A stretch of 20,208 nt of DNA, from NCBI GenBank assembly GCA_001579985.1, contig LRSR01000496.1, positions 1 to 20,208 on the forward strand. The letters are read 5' to 3'. The notes under the pieces were generated by a model. That model did no database searches, had not been told where the DNA came from, and saw only the letters and a program-made list of their open reading frames with translations. Below, in pieces: positions 1 to 9,927 of the stretch; the first letter of the stretch is position 1, and the number at the start of each line of letters is the position of its first letter. The translations under genes were made by a program, and so were the position numbers. The DNA comes from Hypsibius dujardini. Its lineage: Eukaryota > Tardigrada > Eutardigrada > Parachela > Hypsibiidae.

Positions 1-2123
1 GTGATAAACTCTGCAAATGTAGGACTAGTACTTACCTCCAGAATTCAGCTGCCGCGTCAACCTTCGGAAGCATTGGCAAGGTGACGTTTCCCACTAGGTG
101 CAGAAGAGTCGTTGTTCCACTTAGGTCCGTACTCAGGGTGAAGGCGTCTTGTGTTTCCGGCGAATGCGTTTCCTCCAGCTGACTTGTGTTCCGACCAACG
201 ACGCACCTTTCAATGCAGAAACCTTAGCACAACCCACGAGCTGCACGGACCTAATAGCTACGGTACAGGCCCTATAGGGGCACGTTTGTAAAAGGTGCAC
301 TGCACTACCGCACTGCGCTGCCGCACTGCACTGGCGCACTGCACTGGCGTACTGCACTGCCGCACTGCACTGGCGCACTGCACTGGCGCACTGCACTGGC
401 GCATTGGACTGGCGTACTGCGCTGGCGCACTGCACTGGCGTACTGCACTGAATCAGAATCGGCCCTTCCGGTTAAATTCCTCTTCAGTTTTTCATAAAAA
501 GACATAAAATTGACTTAAATAAAAGATAGCATAGGTACAACGTTCGACGTGGAACAACTCCGACGAAATAATAGAATGTAGAGTGCTCATCCATTCCCAC
601 TCAAGATTTTGGACAACGGTTGGGCACATCTCAAAATAGTTTAGTACAAACGAGAAGAGTTTATAGTTAAGTTTCGGCGGGAAATATGCTGCTTCTCTCC
701 GGTTCAGTTTTCTCTCCTCTCTCCTCACAGATCAACTGCGCACATTCCACCATGTGCTCTTCGATGATTCAAAACCACTTTTTACTGTGGGGCAAGAAGA
801 GTGCCGACTGCACAATCCATTTACAAGGTAGTTATTTTATATCTTATTAAATACTCACCATTGAAAGTTTTTGTCTCTGTTCGCGAAACTATGGGCGGGA
901 AATTGACCGGAGGGGATGATTGTGATCCAGATTCAGTACAGTGGGGCAATATGCTGCAGCAGTGCAGTGCGCCAATGCAGTGCGCCAATGCGGTGCGCTA
1001 GTGCCGTGCGCAGTGCGGTGCGTCAATGCAGTGCGCCAGTGCAGTGCGTCAGTGCACTGCATGTTTTATAACGTGCCCCCTATAGGGCGTTCTTACTGCG
1101 CTGTGTTCCAGTAGTTGCCGCAGGTGCTCCATGGCAATTCGGAAGTTAGTGATGAGAATAGATAAAAAAATACCCACGCGAGGATGATGATGTAGTAAAT
1201 ATTGAGAAGTGTCACAATGACCACTGTCCCATAACCGATACCTAAAGTAAAATCGAGCATGTTTTCTTACTATTTGCAAGCCAAACTTGATCAAACCGTT
1301 ATTGTAAGTTACTGTACGATAGAAGCGCAGTGACCTTTGAACAATGGTATCATCCGCCAGACCGTCAACGTCCCCTCGCTCATAAACTGGCCCATCGCCA
1401 CTTCTAAGAAAAACACCGGGATTCCCGCCAGAAACGAGCAGAGGAAGAACGGTATCAGGAAGGCTCCTGCGAAGAAGAATGGGCATGCGTAATTATGTGC
1501 TGCCGATTTTGAGTACATGTTATTCGATATTTAGGTAATCCACTTACCGCCACCGTTTTTGTAGGCAAGTGACGGAAATCTCCAAACGTTTCCGAAACCT
1601 GGCAGAAATACAGTTAAAGAGGCCGCATGACTACAGGCATGGTCCACGACCAATACAAGCATGGTCCAGAACCAATACAGGCATAGTTCACGACCAATAA
1701 AGGCATGGTCCAGGCATGGTCCACGACCAATACAGGCATGGTTCACGACCTAATACAGGCATGGTTCACGACCAATACCGTAGCAAAATCCTTTGACATA
1801 CCGACAGCATAACCCAGACACGCCATCAAAAAGTCCCATTTTCCCGGCCACGACTCGCGTTCGTAATCCGCGTTGGGATGAGACAAAGACTTGCGCTTGT
1901 CTTTGACGGTCACCACCAAGCCGTCTGTAGTTGCGCCGTTCAATCCCACTGCGATCCCATTCAGTTCCTCCTTCTCCAGCACTGCCGCAAATGCAATCTC
2001 GTAATCCGGCGACAGGGACTCTTGTCGGTGAATGCGCGGGGATGAGTCGGAAGGACGGCGTTGCAGCCGATCCGGCACGATCAAATTGACCAGCGGGAGA
2101 CTTTCCCGTTTTTTATGGTCCAT
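1..2123 (-). CDS. SLC6 family Na+/Cl--dependent transporter, N-terminal part (partial at left edge)
   Basis: Plasma-membrane neurotransmitter/amino-acid/osmolyte symporter. Exons in transcript order: 2123-1802, 1598-1548, 1466-1335, 1241-1097, 206-36, possibly 10-1. All have GT-AG borders and matching phases. An in-frame TAA with no further ATG lies upstream of the chosen ATG, which has the context AAAATGG. Residues 1-91 are a hydrophilic cytoplasmic tail. TM1 carries [15 protein letters not shown] (about 104-118), with the substrate/Na+ site and the conserved Arg. TM2 carries [12 protein letters not shown]3 follows [14 protein letters not shown]. Loop 2 has the family Cys pair C209 and C218 ([10 protein letters not shown]) and sequons at N223 and N257, and ends in EFWR. 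TM4-12 lie outside the window. PLFKGIGY and WNTxxC look most like the GABA/taurine/creatine branch, but the substrate cannot be assigned. The usual Leu of GLGN is Phe here. The acceptor at 207 is weak but restores the second Cys. The terminal 10-base exon would need a 25-base intron and is doubtful. Confidence 0.93.
298..450. repeat. 13-bp tandem repeat (left array of the foldback element)
   Basis: About 11.8 copies of CACTGCACTGGCG with a few substitutions per unit (TACTG and CCG variants). The spurious ORFs across it come from the repeat being open in several frames. Confidence 0.9.
956..1060. repeat. 13-bp tandem repeat (right array, inverted orientation)
   Basis: About eight degenerate units of CGCCAGTGCAGTG, the reverse complement of the unit at 298-450, with one or two indels. 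It forms the second subterminal array of the foldback element. Confidence 0.85.
1631..1781. repeat. 22-bp minisatellite in SLC6 intron 1
   Basis: Unit AGGCATGGTCCACGACCAATAC starts at 1635, 1657, 1679, 1701, then (after an 11-bp partial copy) 1712, 1734 and 1757. The spacing is 22 bp with one 23-bp unit. It lies wholly inside the intron between exons 2123-1802 and 1598-1548. Confidence 0.9.
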
Positions 2124-2894
2124 TTTGTGGAGGCGCGTTTTTTGTTGCCGCGAAGTCCCAACCGCCCTTTTGTGATTCGGACGGAAGCAAGGAAGAGCAA
2201 ACCTAATGTCGCTGGGGAACACTTCTGCCGCTTGTCCTTCATCATCATCATCATCCCTAGCCGTATGTTAGGACGTCTGGATTGTCAAAATGAGAAAACA
2301 ATCTCTGCATGAGTATCACTTTCGCGCATAGAGGTTAAATGAAGCGCACATGCGCCGCCGAGGAAGAGCAAACAAATTGGCAGATCTCTATCACGCCTCG
2401 ACTTGGCCTTTCGCTGTAGCTACTGGCGCGTTTTATAATGGAAATTGTGATGGAGGAAGAGCAGCAGAATTACTGGACCGAGAGATCGCTCTGCAATATA
2501 CAGCGATTGCCTATGTGTTAGAGTTTAATATCTCAGAAAGCAGCAGACAGGCAGACTGTACAGTACAGGCAAACAAACAAACAGCCTCGTGGAGTCGACG
2601 GAAAGAGTTTTAGAAAATGACAAAAATAATTTGAGTCACTCCAAAAGGTGCACTGCTTAAGGTTGCGCATTACTAGTGACAAGAATTCAAATTCGTCCGT
2701 TGATTATAAATCAAATAGCACAATGTGTGACATTAATGTAAAAACACTACTCGTGCAGGAAAGAATCAAGTTTTAAGCTACACTGATAGAACGCTAGGAG
2801 TGCAAATACATCAGGTCAGAAAACAGCCGAGAGAGCAAAGTTATTGGCCTATTTGACAGGTGGATGGACAAAATTTCCACCGATGTGCTACCCA
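2124..2894. other. Intergenic region upstream of the SLC6 gene
   Basis: No gene is supported here. The short ORFs on both strands lack family motifs and splice context. The interval should contain the SLC6 5' UTR and promoter. A (CAT)n run sits near 2239-2256 and a small AAAC/CAGA-rich patch near 2535-2583. No TATA box or initiator could be called with confidence. Confidence 0.5.
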
Positions 2895-2900
2895 TTTATT
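2895..2900 (-). terminator. Polyadenylation signal AATAAA of the THAP/AT-hook gene
   Basis: Canonical AATAAA on the minus strand begins eight bases after the TAG stop of the upstream gene (2911-2909). This implies a very short 3' UTR. The placement supports the inferred last exon. Confidence 0.6.
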
Positions 2901-2908
2901 TCTTTTGT

Positions 2909-5900
2909 CTAGTAATGTCCCGTGTGAAAATTTCGCTGGAACGGAGCTTGCTGAGCGGGGTTGGAAAACTGACTGTGTGACCGGGTCCGTGTGGTCGAAC
3001 TGTGAGTCAAGCCGACGGTGGAGTTTTGCACCTGGTTGCCCGGATGATGCGACGACTGAGCCAATCCCGGGCTGAACAACGACGACATCGAGAAAGGGCC
3101 TAGATAAAAGATCCAATCTTACTACTAAATACAAGTTTTAGTAAACAAAATCACTGTTGCAGCTACTAGTTGTAAATGGCGGAATAGAACAATTCACCTG
3201 TGGAAGTGATCACTGACTGTTGATGGGGCTGGAAAAACTCTGGACCCGGTAGGGATGCAACGAATGCGGATCCACTCCCTATATGCTGGTGAGTCTGAGC
3301 CTGGTTCGCGTAGTTGTTGGGGTTAAATGCCTGTAAATTCAACAGAGAAAAACAAAATCTGACAGGGGCAAACCGAAATGCAGATTAACGTCCATAGATA
3401 CAGACAATTAGTGAAGGTAGGCAAACAGACAGCCAGTCAGACCCGTGCACGCATCACACATGGCAACCTGATCACGTACTGATTGATTGTCATGTGAAGC
3501 CCGCGTTCGTTGTGCGACACTCGGTTGCTGCTGGGCCACCACTGGCTGCGGAGTCTGCGGCTGCATGTAGTATTCCAGACCTGACTGGAAGGCGGAAAGG
3601 TCAACGGCGTTTTGCACGTACTGTTGTTGTTGGTCCATCCATTGGGCAGGGTGGGAGGCGACGCTCGAAGTGGACTGTGAAGAAAGACACAGAATAGGTT
3701 TTGCATTAATTTCATCGATCCAGGCAAATACTTCTGGTTCAACACACTTCCGCTGCGAGTGGGTTTCAGTTGCAGGCATGTGTGATGCCGAACTAATCGC
3801 CATGACCGAATATGAATCGGAGTCCACTGAAGCAGACAAGTCCGATATGAAATAACAGATTGTTTCTTTTTTGCGGCAAGTCGAATTGAATCAGAGCTCG
3901 GCTTGATTGATAAAAACGGGGCGTCTAACGAGCCAGAAACTTGCAGGGAGGTTCGACCAGGGGACTTGGTAATCTCGTCGCTCACAGATGTTTGGACTGC
4001 GCGCCAATAGCGGCCTCACTTGTCAGACATTCCTTTTTCATGTTTTTTTTACTACTATTCTCATTTCTTCTAGCACGTGTCACCTTGTTCCTGCCTGCCT
4101 GAGTGCTTGTTATTTTCAGGAAATTTGTTATTCACCGCTTTTGTGTCTATTTGTGGCAGCTGTTGTCTGCCTGCCAACCTGTCTGTCTGTCTGTCTGTCA
4201 GTCTGTCTGCCTGCCAACTTGTCTGTCTGTCTGTCTGTCTGTCTGTATACATGACTCTCTGCCTGCCTATTTCCTGAGTGGATTTGAAACCTAAAGAGAA
4301 CAAAACCGGCACCAGGCACACCATCCAATGGCCGAATACTTTATTATTTTGTGCCTCAAAGCAAACGAACCAAAAGGCGAAAGTGACTTTGATATCATCT
4401 CGCAGCGCTTTCGCCTCACACATACAAGCACTCTCATTATCCTATCACTCAGACAAGGGAGTGCGATTTCACGGAAAGGAAAAACAAAAGAGGAGAAGTG
4501 ATAACAAAGGGTAGAACAAAGAAAGAGACTCAAATCAAAAGATATCATCGAGAGCCTACATTTTCCAAAAAATCCATCAGTGTAGTAAAAAAAATTGTAA
4601 ATATGGGGGAAAGCATTCGGCCATCGGAGCGCGGCTGAATACCACAGTGTAACCCACGTCTGCACTACAAACTCATGAGATACCGTACCGCTCGGTCCAC
4701 GGACGATTCGCGTCCCTTCTTCGTGGGCGGTTCCCAATTTGAATCCTCCTGCCCCTTCTTAGATCGTTTCTTCGACCCGCTAGAAGTGGACGCAGACTGC
4801 ACAACCTAACGAGAAATACCGTTTAAAAAATTTGATTTCATACATAGACATAGTCAGAAGACAAAGAGGCTATGATATTTCAGTATTGGGCAATGCCAAT
4901 GCACACAAACCTGCAGCTGAGACTGGGAAGGACCAGGGCTGAGCGCTTCAAACTGCGGCGTAGCAGTCTTCTTCTGCCGCCCACGCCGCGGAGTCGGTGG
5001 AGTGGGCGCCGGGGAAGGCGGGAATGGAATCGGCTGAGGTGTCTGCGGGAGATACTGCTGCTGCTGCGTCTTTTGTGACGAAGATCGGATGGCAGGCGCA
5101 GTGTACGTCTGATGCTGCTGCTGAGCACTCCCCGGTTTCTGGGCGCGTTTGGCATGTTCCGCGACGACAACGGCATCAGCCAACTGGCGTCGCAACATGG
5201 TGATAGTTTCTTGAGCATCCTTCTCATTCTTGGTCTTGGCCGCTTGAATGCGCTCAATCTCCCGCGAAGATGCACCTTGCAGTTCGATAATCTGCTGACG
5301 GTAGGACTCTGTCTCCTTCTGGGACCTGAAAACCATTCACAGTTCCATACGGTTCTTCCCAGCACAAAGGTAGCACAAAAATCCTACTCCTTACCGAACG
5401 TAATTAGCCCGGAAAAGCTCCAGCTCAGCCTTCACCGATTTCCGTTCCTCATCAATCTTCTTGGCATGGTCCAAATAGTACGTGGCCAGTTTGTCCAGCG
5501 TCTCCAACCGTTCCGCCTCCAGAGTCGATGCGCAGAAATACGCGCGAATCCAAGCCGCGACCCGAGTTTCGAGCAGTTCTACCTTTTTCTTCTCTGCCGC
5601 CAGATCCAACCGACTCTCCTCCAGATCGAACCGCATCTCCAAAATTTCGTCATGTGCTTCTTTCATCATTTCCTGAATCTCTTCGTCCGAGGTGTCGGCC
5701 TCCAAATCGTCTTCATCCACCTGGGAAGAAACAACTGAATTGTCGTATGCTAATCTGAGTTTTCCATCAACTTCGCCTATTTCAGTTTCAGTGAACACAG
5801 CGACTCAAGAGTACAGTGCATGCTGTAGATACCTGCGCAAATTTATTGGAAACCGGGACTCGAGTAGGGCTCTTCATTATGATCTTGGGTGGTAAGATAA

Positions 5901-8900
5901 CGGGCGGCGGAGGAAGCGGAGTGATCTTCTGCAGGACCAGTCGAACGTTGTTGCGGCTCCCGGCGGCGGTACCTCCCCGAGTCAGGGGCAGTGTCGTGGC
6001 GCTAGAGGTAGAGGCCACCGGCAAAACATTTGACACGGTTTTTGGTGGGCGACCTCTCGCCGGCGGCTGCACAGCTCCACTTCGGTTTGGAATGATCATT
6101 TCTCGACCTCCTAGTTTAGCTGAAGCGCAAACAAATATTGAAAACGATCACCCCAAATAGACATACTACAACCTCCACCAGTATCAAGGTGCTCCTACAC
6201 ACACACGGCCACAATACTAGTATTCAGCACACCGACCGAGGTACGGCTACTGTGGTAGAAATGCGATATAGAGCCACAGTAATGCGTGGAACTACTGTAC
6301 TGAAATCGCAATGGCAGTTTGTGACTGTCATTGCGATTTGGCCCTAATTCTGTCAGCTAAGTCATGTGTGTAGCGGAGGCCGAACAGAAAAGAATCCTAC
6401 CTGTAATTGCAATGCCTGATCGCGTAGATGGGACACCACCGGCCAATCCTTTCCCAGCTCCAACACCAGCAGCCGCAGTTCCATATCCCGGAGTAGGATA
6501 AAGCACCTTCGAGGGCGCCGCGAGCAAGGTACTGAAATGCCTCTCCAAATCCGCTCCGCCCGCGTCGTCATCAGTCACGTTATCGGACTCGGAAGTGGAA
6601 TTAGCGTGTCGCTTTCGCTTGCTATTGCGTCCTTTCCGCAGGGCTGTCTTCTTCGCGTCCGCCGACTTCTCCCAATCCCCATCACGGTCTGAATCATCGA
6701 GGACGTCTTCGCCTTCACTGACCGGTTCCTCCTCCCCTTCCACGAGAGCGGCGCGCTTCGATTTGGCAGGAGCCGCCTTAGGGAGGGTCAGTTTCACAAT
6801 CGGCACAATGGTCTTACGAGCAAACAGCGACTTGTCTGATGCGACTCCTCCTCCCATTGTAGCAGGCGCGGGAGCCAACTTTTTAAGTGGCTCTAAAGAA
6901 TGGGGAGAAGGAATAAAGATTCAATAAGATACACTTCAAAACGATCAGAGAAGATGAGAATTTCAAACCCGAGAATAGGGATGGCAAACACTAAAAGTTT
7001 AGCCACTAAAGCTTATAACGATTTCAAGTTTGGTTTCATTTAGCGAGTTTCAGCGCAAAAAACTTAGTAAACTTAGAAAGTAAAGCCAGGAAATAGTTAC
7101 ACAAGTTATACTTTAATTTTATCCAATCAAATTAAAAACATTCATACTCAAATTGCTAACCTTTAAAATTCGGCACAGAGCTGTCCAGGAGGATCAATTT
7201 ATCACCGGATCGGAAGTCCGACTGCCGATTAAAGTGTTTGATGCATAAGCCGTAATGCTCGTTCTTGGCCAGCATGCCCAGCATGGTTTTCTTGGTGTTG
7301 CCTTTGGCGGAATTCATGGCTTCCAACCATTTCCTCCGGTATAGGGGCTTCTTTTTGGCGTCGGGAAAGAGAAACACCGTCGCCGAGCTCTTCATGTAGT
7401 TCTCACATTTGGGGAAGATGCAGACCGGCTTCAGAGCCGCTGCGGGAGTGCTTGCAGCAGTGCGAAAAGTGCTTTGTGCGACCTTCTTCTGGATGCCAAT
7501 TGATTTGGTCAATACGGAAGGTCCGATCCCTTTCGGTGGTCGACCGCGTTTCGTGGGCTGAATTTGCGGTGCCGCAATCTCTTCCGACCCTTCTCGAATG
7601 TCCTGCAAAAAATCAAAGAGTCACGTCTGAAAATGCCATAAATAAGTGGAAAATCACCGAGGTATGTACCTGTACGCCATGAGTACGTGTACGTAGTCCA
7701 ATGTTCCGCAGCATGCGTTCGCTGTCACCATGAGGCGATCGACGGCTGCCAACTTCCTCAGTCGACTGGAAGCTGTCTTCCGAGTGGGAACGAACTCGGC
7801 GATCGTCGGGAAATGTGTCCGGCTCCTCCTTGATCTCCACAAGATCTAAATCTTCAATGGCGTTGGCGACCACCTCCAGGCAGCCCACGCTGGACGGCGA
7901 GAAGTACGGTGACTCAAAGATGTCTGGTCCGGGTATAAGAGGTCCAGCCACTTCCGCCATCATGTCGCTCATCAAACCGGCCACCTCCTGTTCAAGGGTG
8001 ATTATCTCTGGAGAGGGGGATCGATGAGAAATCGTTCTGCAAGGAAAAACTTGTAAGGCACAGAGAGCAACCGAAGTATAACAGCAGAAACAAATCCATA
8101 ACAGACGGGGATTACATTTGGTCGTCTTCCTGTTCCTCTCCCATCGATGCAGTAGCGCTCCGGTGACTTCCGGCCACTTCACTGTCGGCGTCACCCAAAA
8201 GGACCATCTCTTCATCATGTGAGCCATCCGATGCCAAGCTGTTACTGCGCACTGACAGATCCCGGGCTTCTTCGTGATTCGGAATATCAGCTGCCTGATG
8301 GTCGGTAGTGTCATCCACCGCCATAACCTCCTTCTGCGGGTCAACCTCCTTCTGCGGGTCCACCGATTCTGCGTCTTTCTGAGAACCATCCGTCGAGGAG
8401 ATGGGCGATCCCGGCTGTTGATCCATCGAATCGGGCAAACCTCTCAGCGTAAGTTCTTCGTTATCCGATTTGTGAGCACCGGCAGTTTCATCTTTAACAG
8501 CGTTTTCGCTCTCGGCACTATCTGCAGGGGGCTGGACGGATTCTTTTCCCGACACAGATGGGACGGCGAATCGAATACAACCGACTGCGTCGAAAATCGA
8601 AAACAAAATTGTAAACCACAAACAATCAAACTCATTATACAGTAAGCGACAGGAAAAAGTTGAATGGAGGATCCGAGCGATGGACAAAAGGGGCGGGGCA
8701 AGGGGTTAGATAAACACAATCAGTAAATCAACCATCAAAGCTGCACCGCTTGTTTTGTGGTCACTGTAAATCATTTTAAAGTCACTGGTTGATTAGTTGA
8801 TTGTGTTCAACTAACCCCCCTGCCCCACCCCTTTTGCCCATCCCTCGGACCGTTCATTCAACTTTTTCCTGTCGCTTACTGTACCAGATCAGGGCTTTTT

Positions 8901-9914
8901 CACCCACCATTTTGATCCGCGTGGACAGCGCCGGGCTCGTTACGAAATTCAGATTGTCCTTCCACGTCTGGGGAAAAATTACGAAAATATGTTGAGTCAT
9001 CAGCAATACTAATACATGTCGGACACATCATTTAACTAACCAAACAAATACACGGGTGTCAACATTGCTTTGAGAGAAACGCACACTGGCAGCGGTTCAT
9101 TTTCATAAGCCAATGTTCAAAATTAAAGAAACGCCCAGCCCAGTTTTAGCCCAGCTGTGTGGAGTAAATACGATTAACTTTATTTAAAGGTTAACTTCCA
9201 GCGATCATAGACTCAATAGTAATGCTACTAATTCCAGAGGGGTACAACATTCACCTAATAATCGATCAATCAAGCACCGACTCAATTAGTGTAAACATTT
9301 CGATCGTTTAAGATCACCAAGACGTCCACCCTTGCTCATAGAAATTCCAATAATGATCAAGTTATTAGCAAACACATTTGAGATTTGGGGAGAAAAAAGC
9401 TGAAAGTAAGTTTATGGATTTGCAAGACGGAAGCGGCTTATCACCCTATTCTGTACTAAGTACCAATCAACCAATCAACCAATGAATCGTAAACGACTTG
9501 TAGTTGCTGACCTGCCAGAATATCCCTTTCAGTCGAATTCACGTTCTTCCCAGCACTATGCGGCACTTTCGGCTGAGAATCAGGAAAACCAATCAGATCA
9601 TTCATCCAACCGCCAGTGCGCCGATCGATGGTAGCTGCGTCTTTGCTACTCAAGGCACCAGCATCAGCACCAGTTTCTTCATAGTGGCCCTTATTCAGCA
9701 CGCGGTCAGATCCGTTATCCGAACTCGTGCGATCTTGATACTGTGGAAATGCTTCCTTGTGTCCAACGTAATGGTCGTCCGACGAGCCGGACGGGGAGAA
9801 ACGGCCTGACGGAGTGGAGATCGGTGGGGCAAGATGTTCCGCCTGATCCGGCTGCTCTCCTGCTTCGTTCAGTTCCCCGTCTAACTCTCCGAAATGGCCA
9901 TCACTCCAATCCAT
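2909..9914 (-). CDS. Nuclear THAP-finger, AT-hook, coiled-coil protein (about 1302 residues), unassigned
   Basis: I do not recognise the orthologue; a chromatin or transcription role is inferred from the domains. Exons in transcript order: 9914-9512, 8967-8908, 8584-8116, 8036-7670, 7602-7161, 6892-6401, 6119-5833, 5720-5395, 5325-4911, 4805-4689, 3674-3468, 3330-3198, 3099-2909. Phases match throughout and reading ends at TAG. The start is backed by an in-frame TGA just upstream, inside the same exon. Residues 1-430 are acidic and Ser-rich. An AT-hook (KRGRPPKG) lies at 451-458. A THAP zinc finger spans about 494-580: C494-x4-C499, F-x-FP, W525, C553-x2-H556-F, then VPNF. Residues 581-744 are acidic/basic low complexity with KRKRH. 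A second AT-hook (RGRPPK) is at 766-771. A coiled coil runs from about 841 to 1015, followed by a Gln/Pro-rich stretch, RRGR at 1062, a Lys-rich segment, and a Gln/Asn/Ser-rich C-terminus. Least certain are exon 8967-8908 and the 4689 junction (4684 is an alternative donor in another phase). Confidence 0.82.
4164..4247. repeat. (TCTG)n microsatellite in an intron of the THAP/AT-hook gene
   Basis: Two tandem blocks, each GTCTGCCTGCCAACYT followed by a run of GTCT units. The block structure suggests segmental duplication of a microsatellite with its flank. On the transcribed (minus) strand it reads as CAGA repeats. The surrounding intron (3675-4688) shows no further exon I could support. Confidence 0.9.
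6303..6339. repeat. Short near-perfect hairpin in an intron
   Basis: Two 16-base arms (AAATCGCAATGGCAGT and ACTGTCATTGCGATTT) are separated by 5 bases. The only imperfection is one G opposite T. It lies in the intron 6400-6120 of the THAP/AT-hook gene. The stem is shorter than a usual microRNA precursor, so it is more likely a relic of a palindromic element. Confidence 0.75.
8638..8883. mobile_element. Inverted-repeat (MITE-like) element within intron 2 of the THAP/AT-hook gene
   Basis: Arms 8638-8733 and 8787-8883 are inverted copies of about 96 bp, clearly alike with scattered differences. Both contain AGTAAGCGACAGG, the AAAAAGTTGAATG block and a G-rich GGGGTTAG stretch (one arm read in reverse complement). 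The 53-bp spacer is not repeated. The pair occupies most of the intron 8907-8585, ending 24 bases from the donor and 53 bases from the acceptor, and would fold into a long hairpin in the pre-mRNA. No coding content was seen. Confidence 0.85.
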
Positions 9915-9927
9915 ATTCGTATTTCAT

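Larger units (their letters stand above)
270..1087. mobile_element. Foldback (MITE-like) element in the SLC6 intron
   Basis: The 818-bp segment begins CCCTATAGGGGCACGTT and ends with the inverted copy (CCCTATAGGGGGCACGTT read from 1087). Inside each end lies an array of the same 13-bp repeat in mirror orientation. Further in, 441-480 and 898-942 are also related as inverted copies. The middle has no convincing coding content, so this looks like a non-autonomous element. It fills most of the intron between exons 1241-1097 and 206-36, starting nine bases after the donor. I see no clear target-site duplication. CCC ends recall piggyBac-type termini, but no TTAA flanks are present, so the superfamily is open. 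Confidence 0.75.

Noticed and set aside
298-1060. CRISPR-like regular repeats
   Set aside because: The 13-bp units are directly tandem with no spacers, mirrored within a foldback element, in a eukaryotic intron.
3675-3985. Extra exon candidate (VDSDSYSVMA... frame) before 3674
   Set aside because: It needs a phase-1 donor upstream that I cannot find. Joining 4689 directly to 3674 keeps phase 0. It remains possible if transcripts show it.
8880-8967. Alternative reading of the exon near 8908-8967 (TWKDNLNFVTSP... frame)
   Set aside because: It looks protein-like, but its phase fits neither the preceding (9512) nor the following (8584) exon. The frame chosen joins both with phase 1 and stays open.
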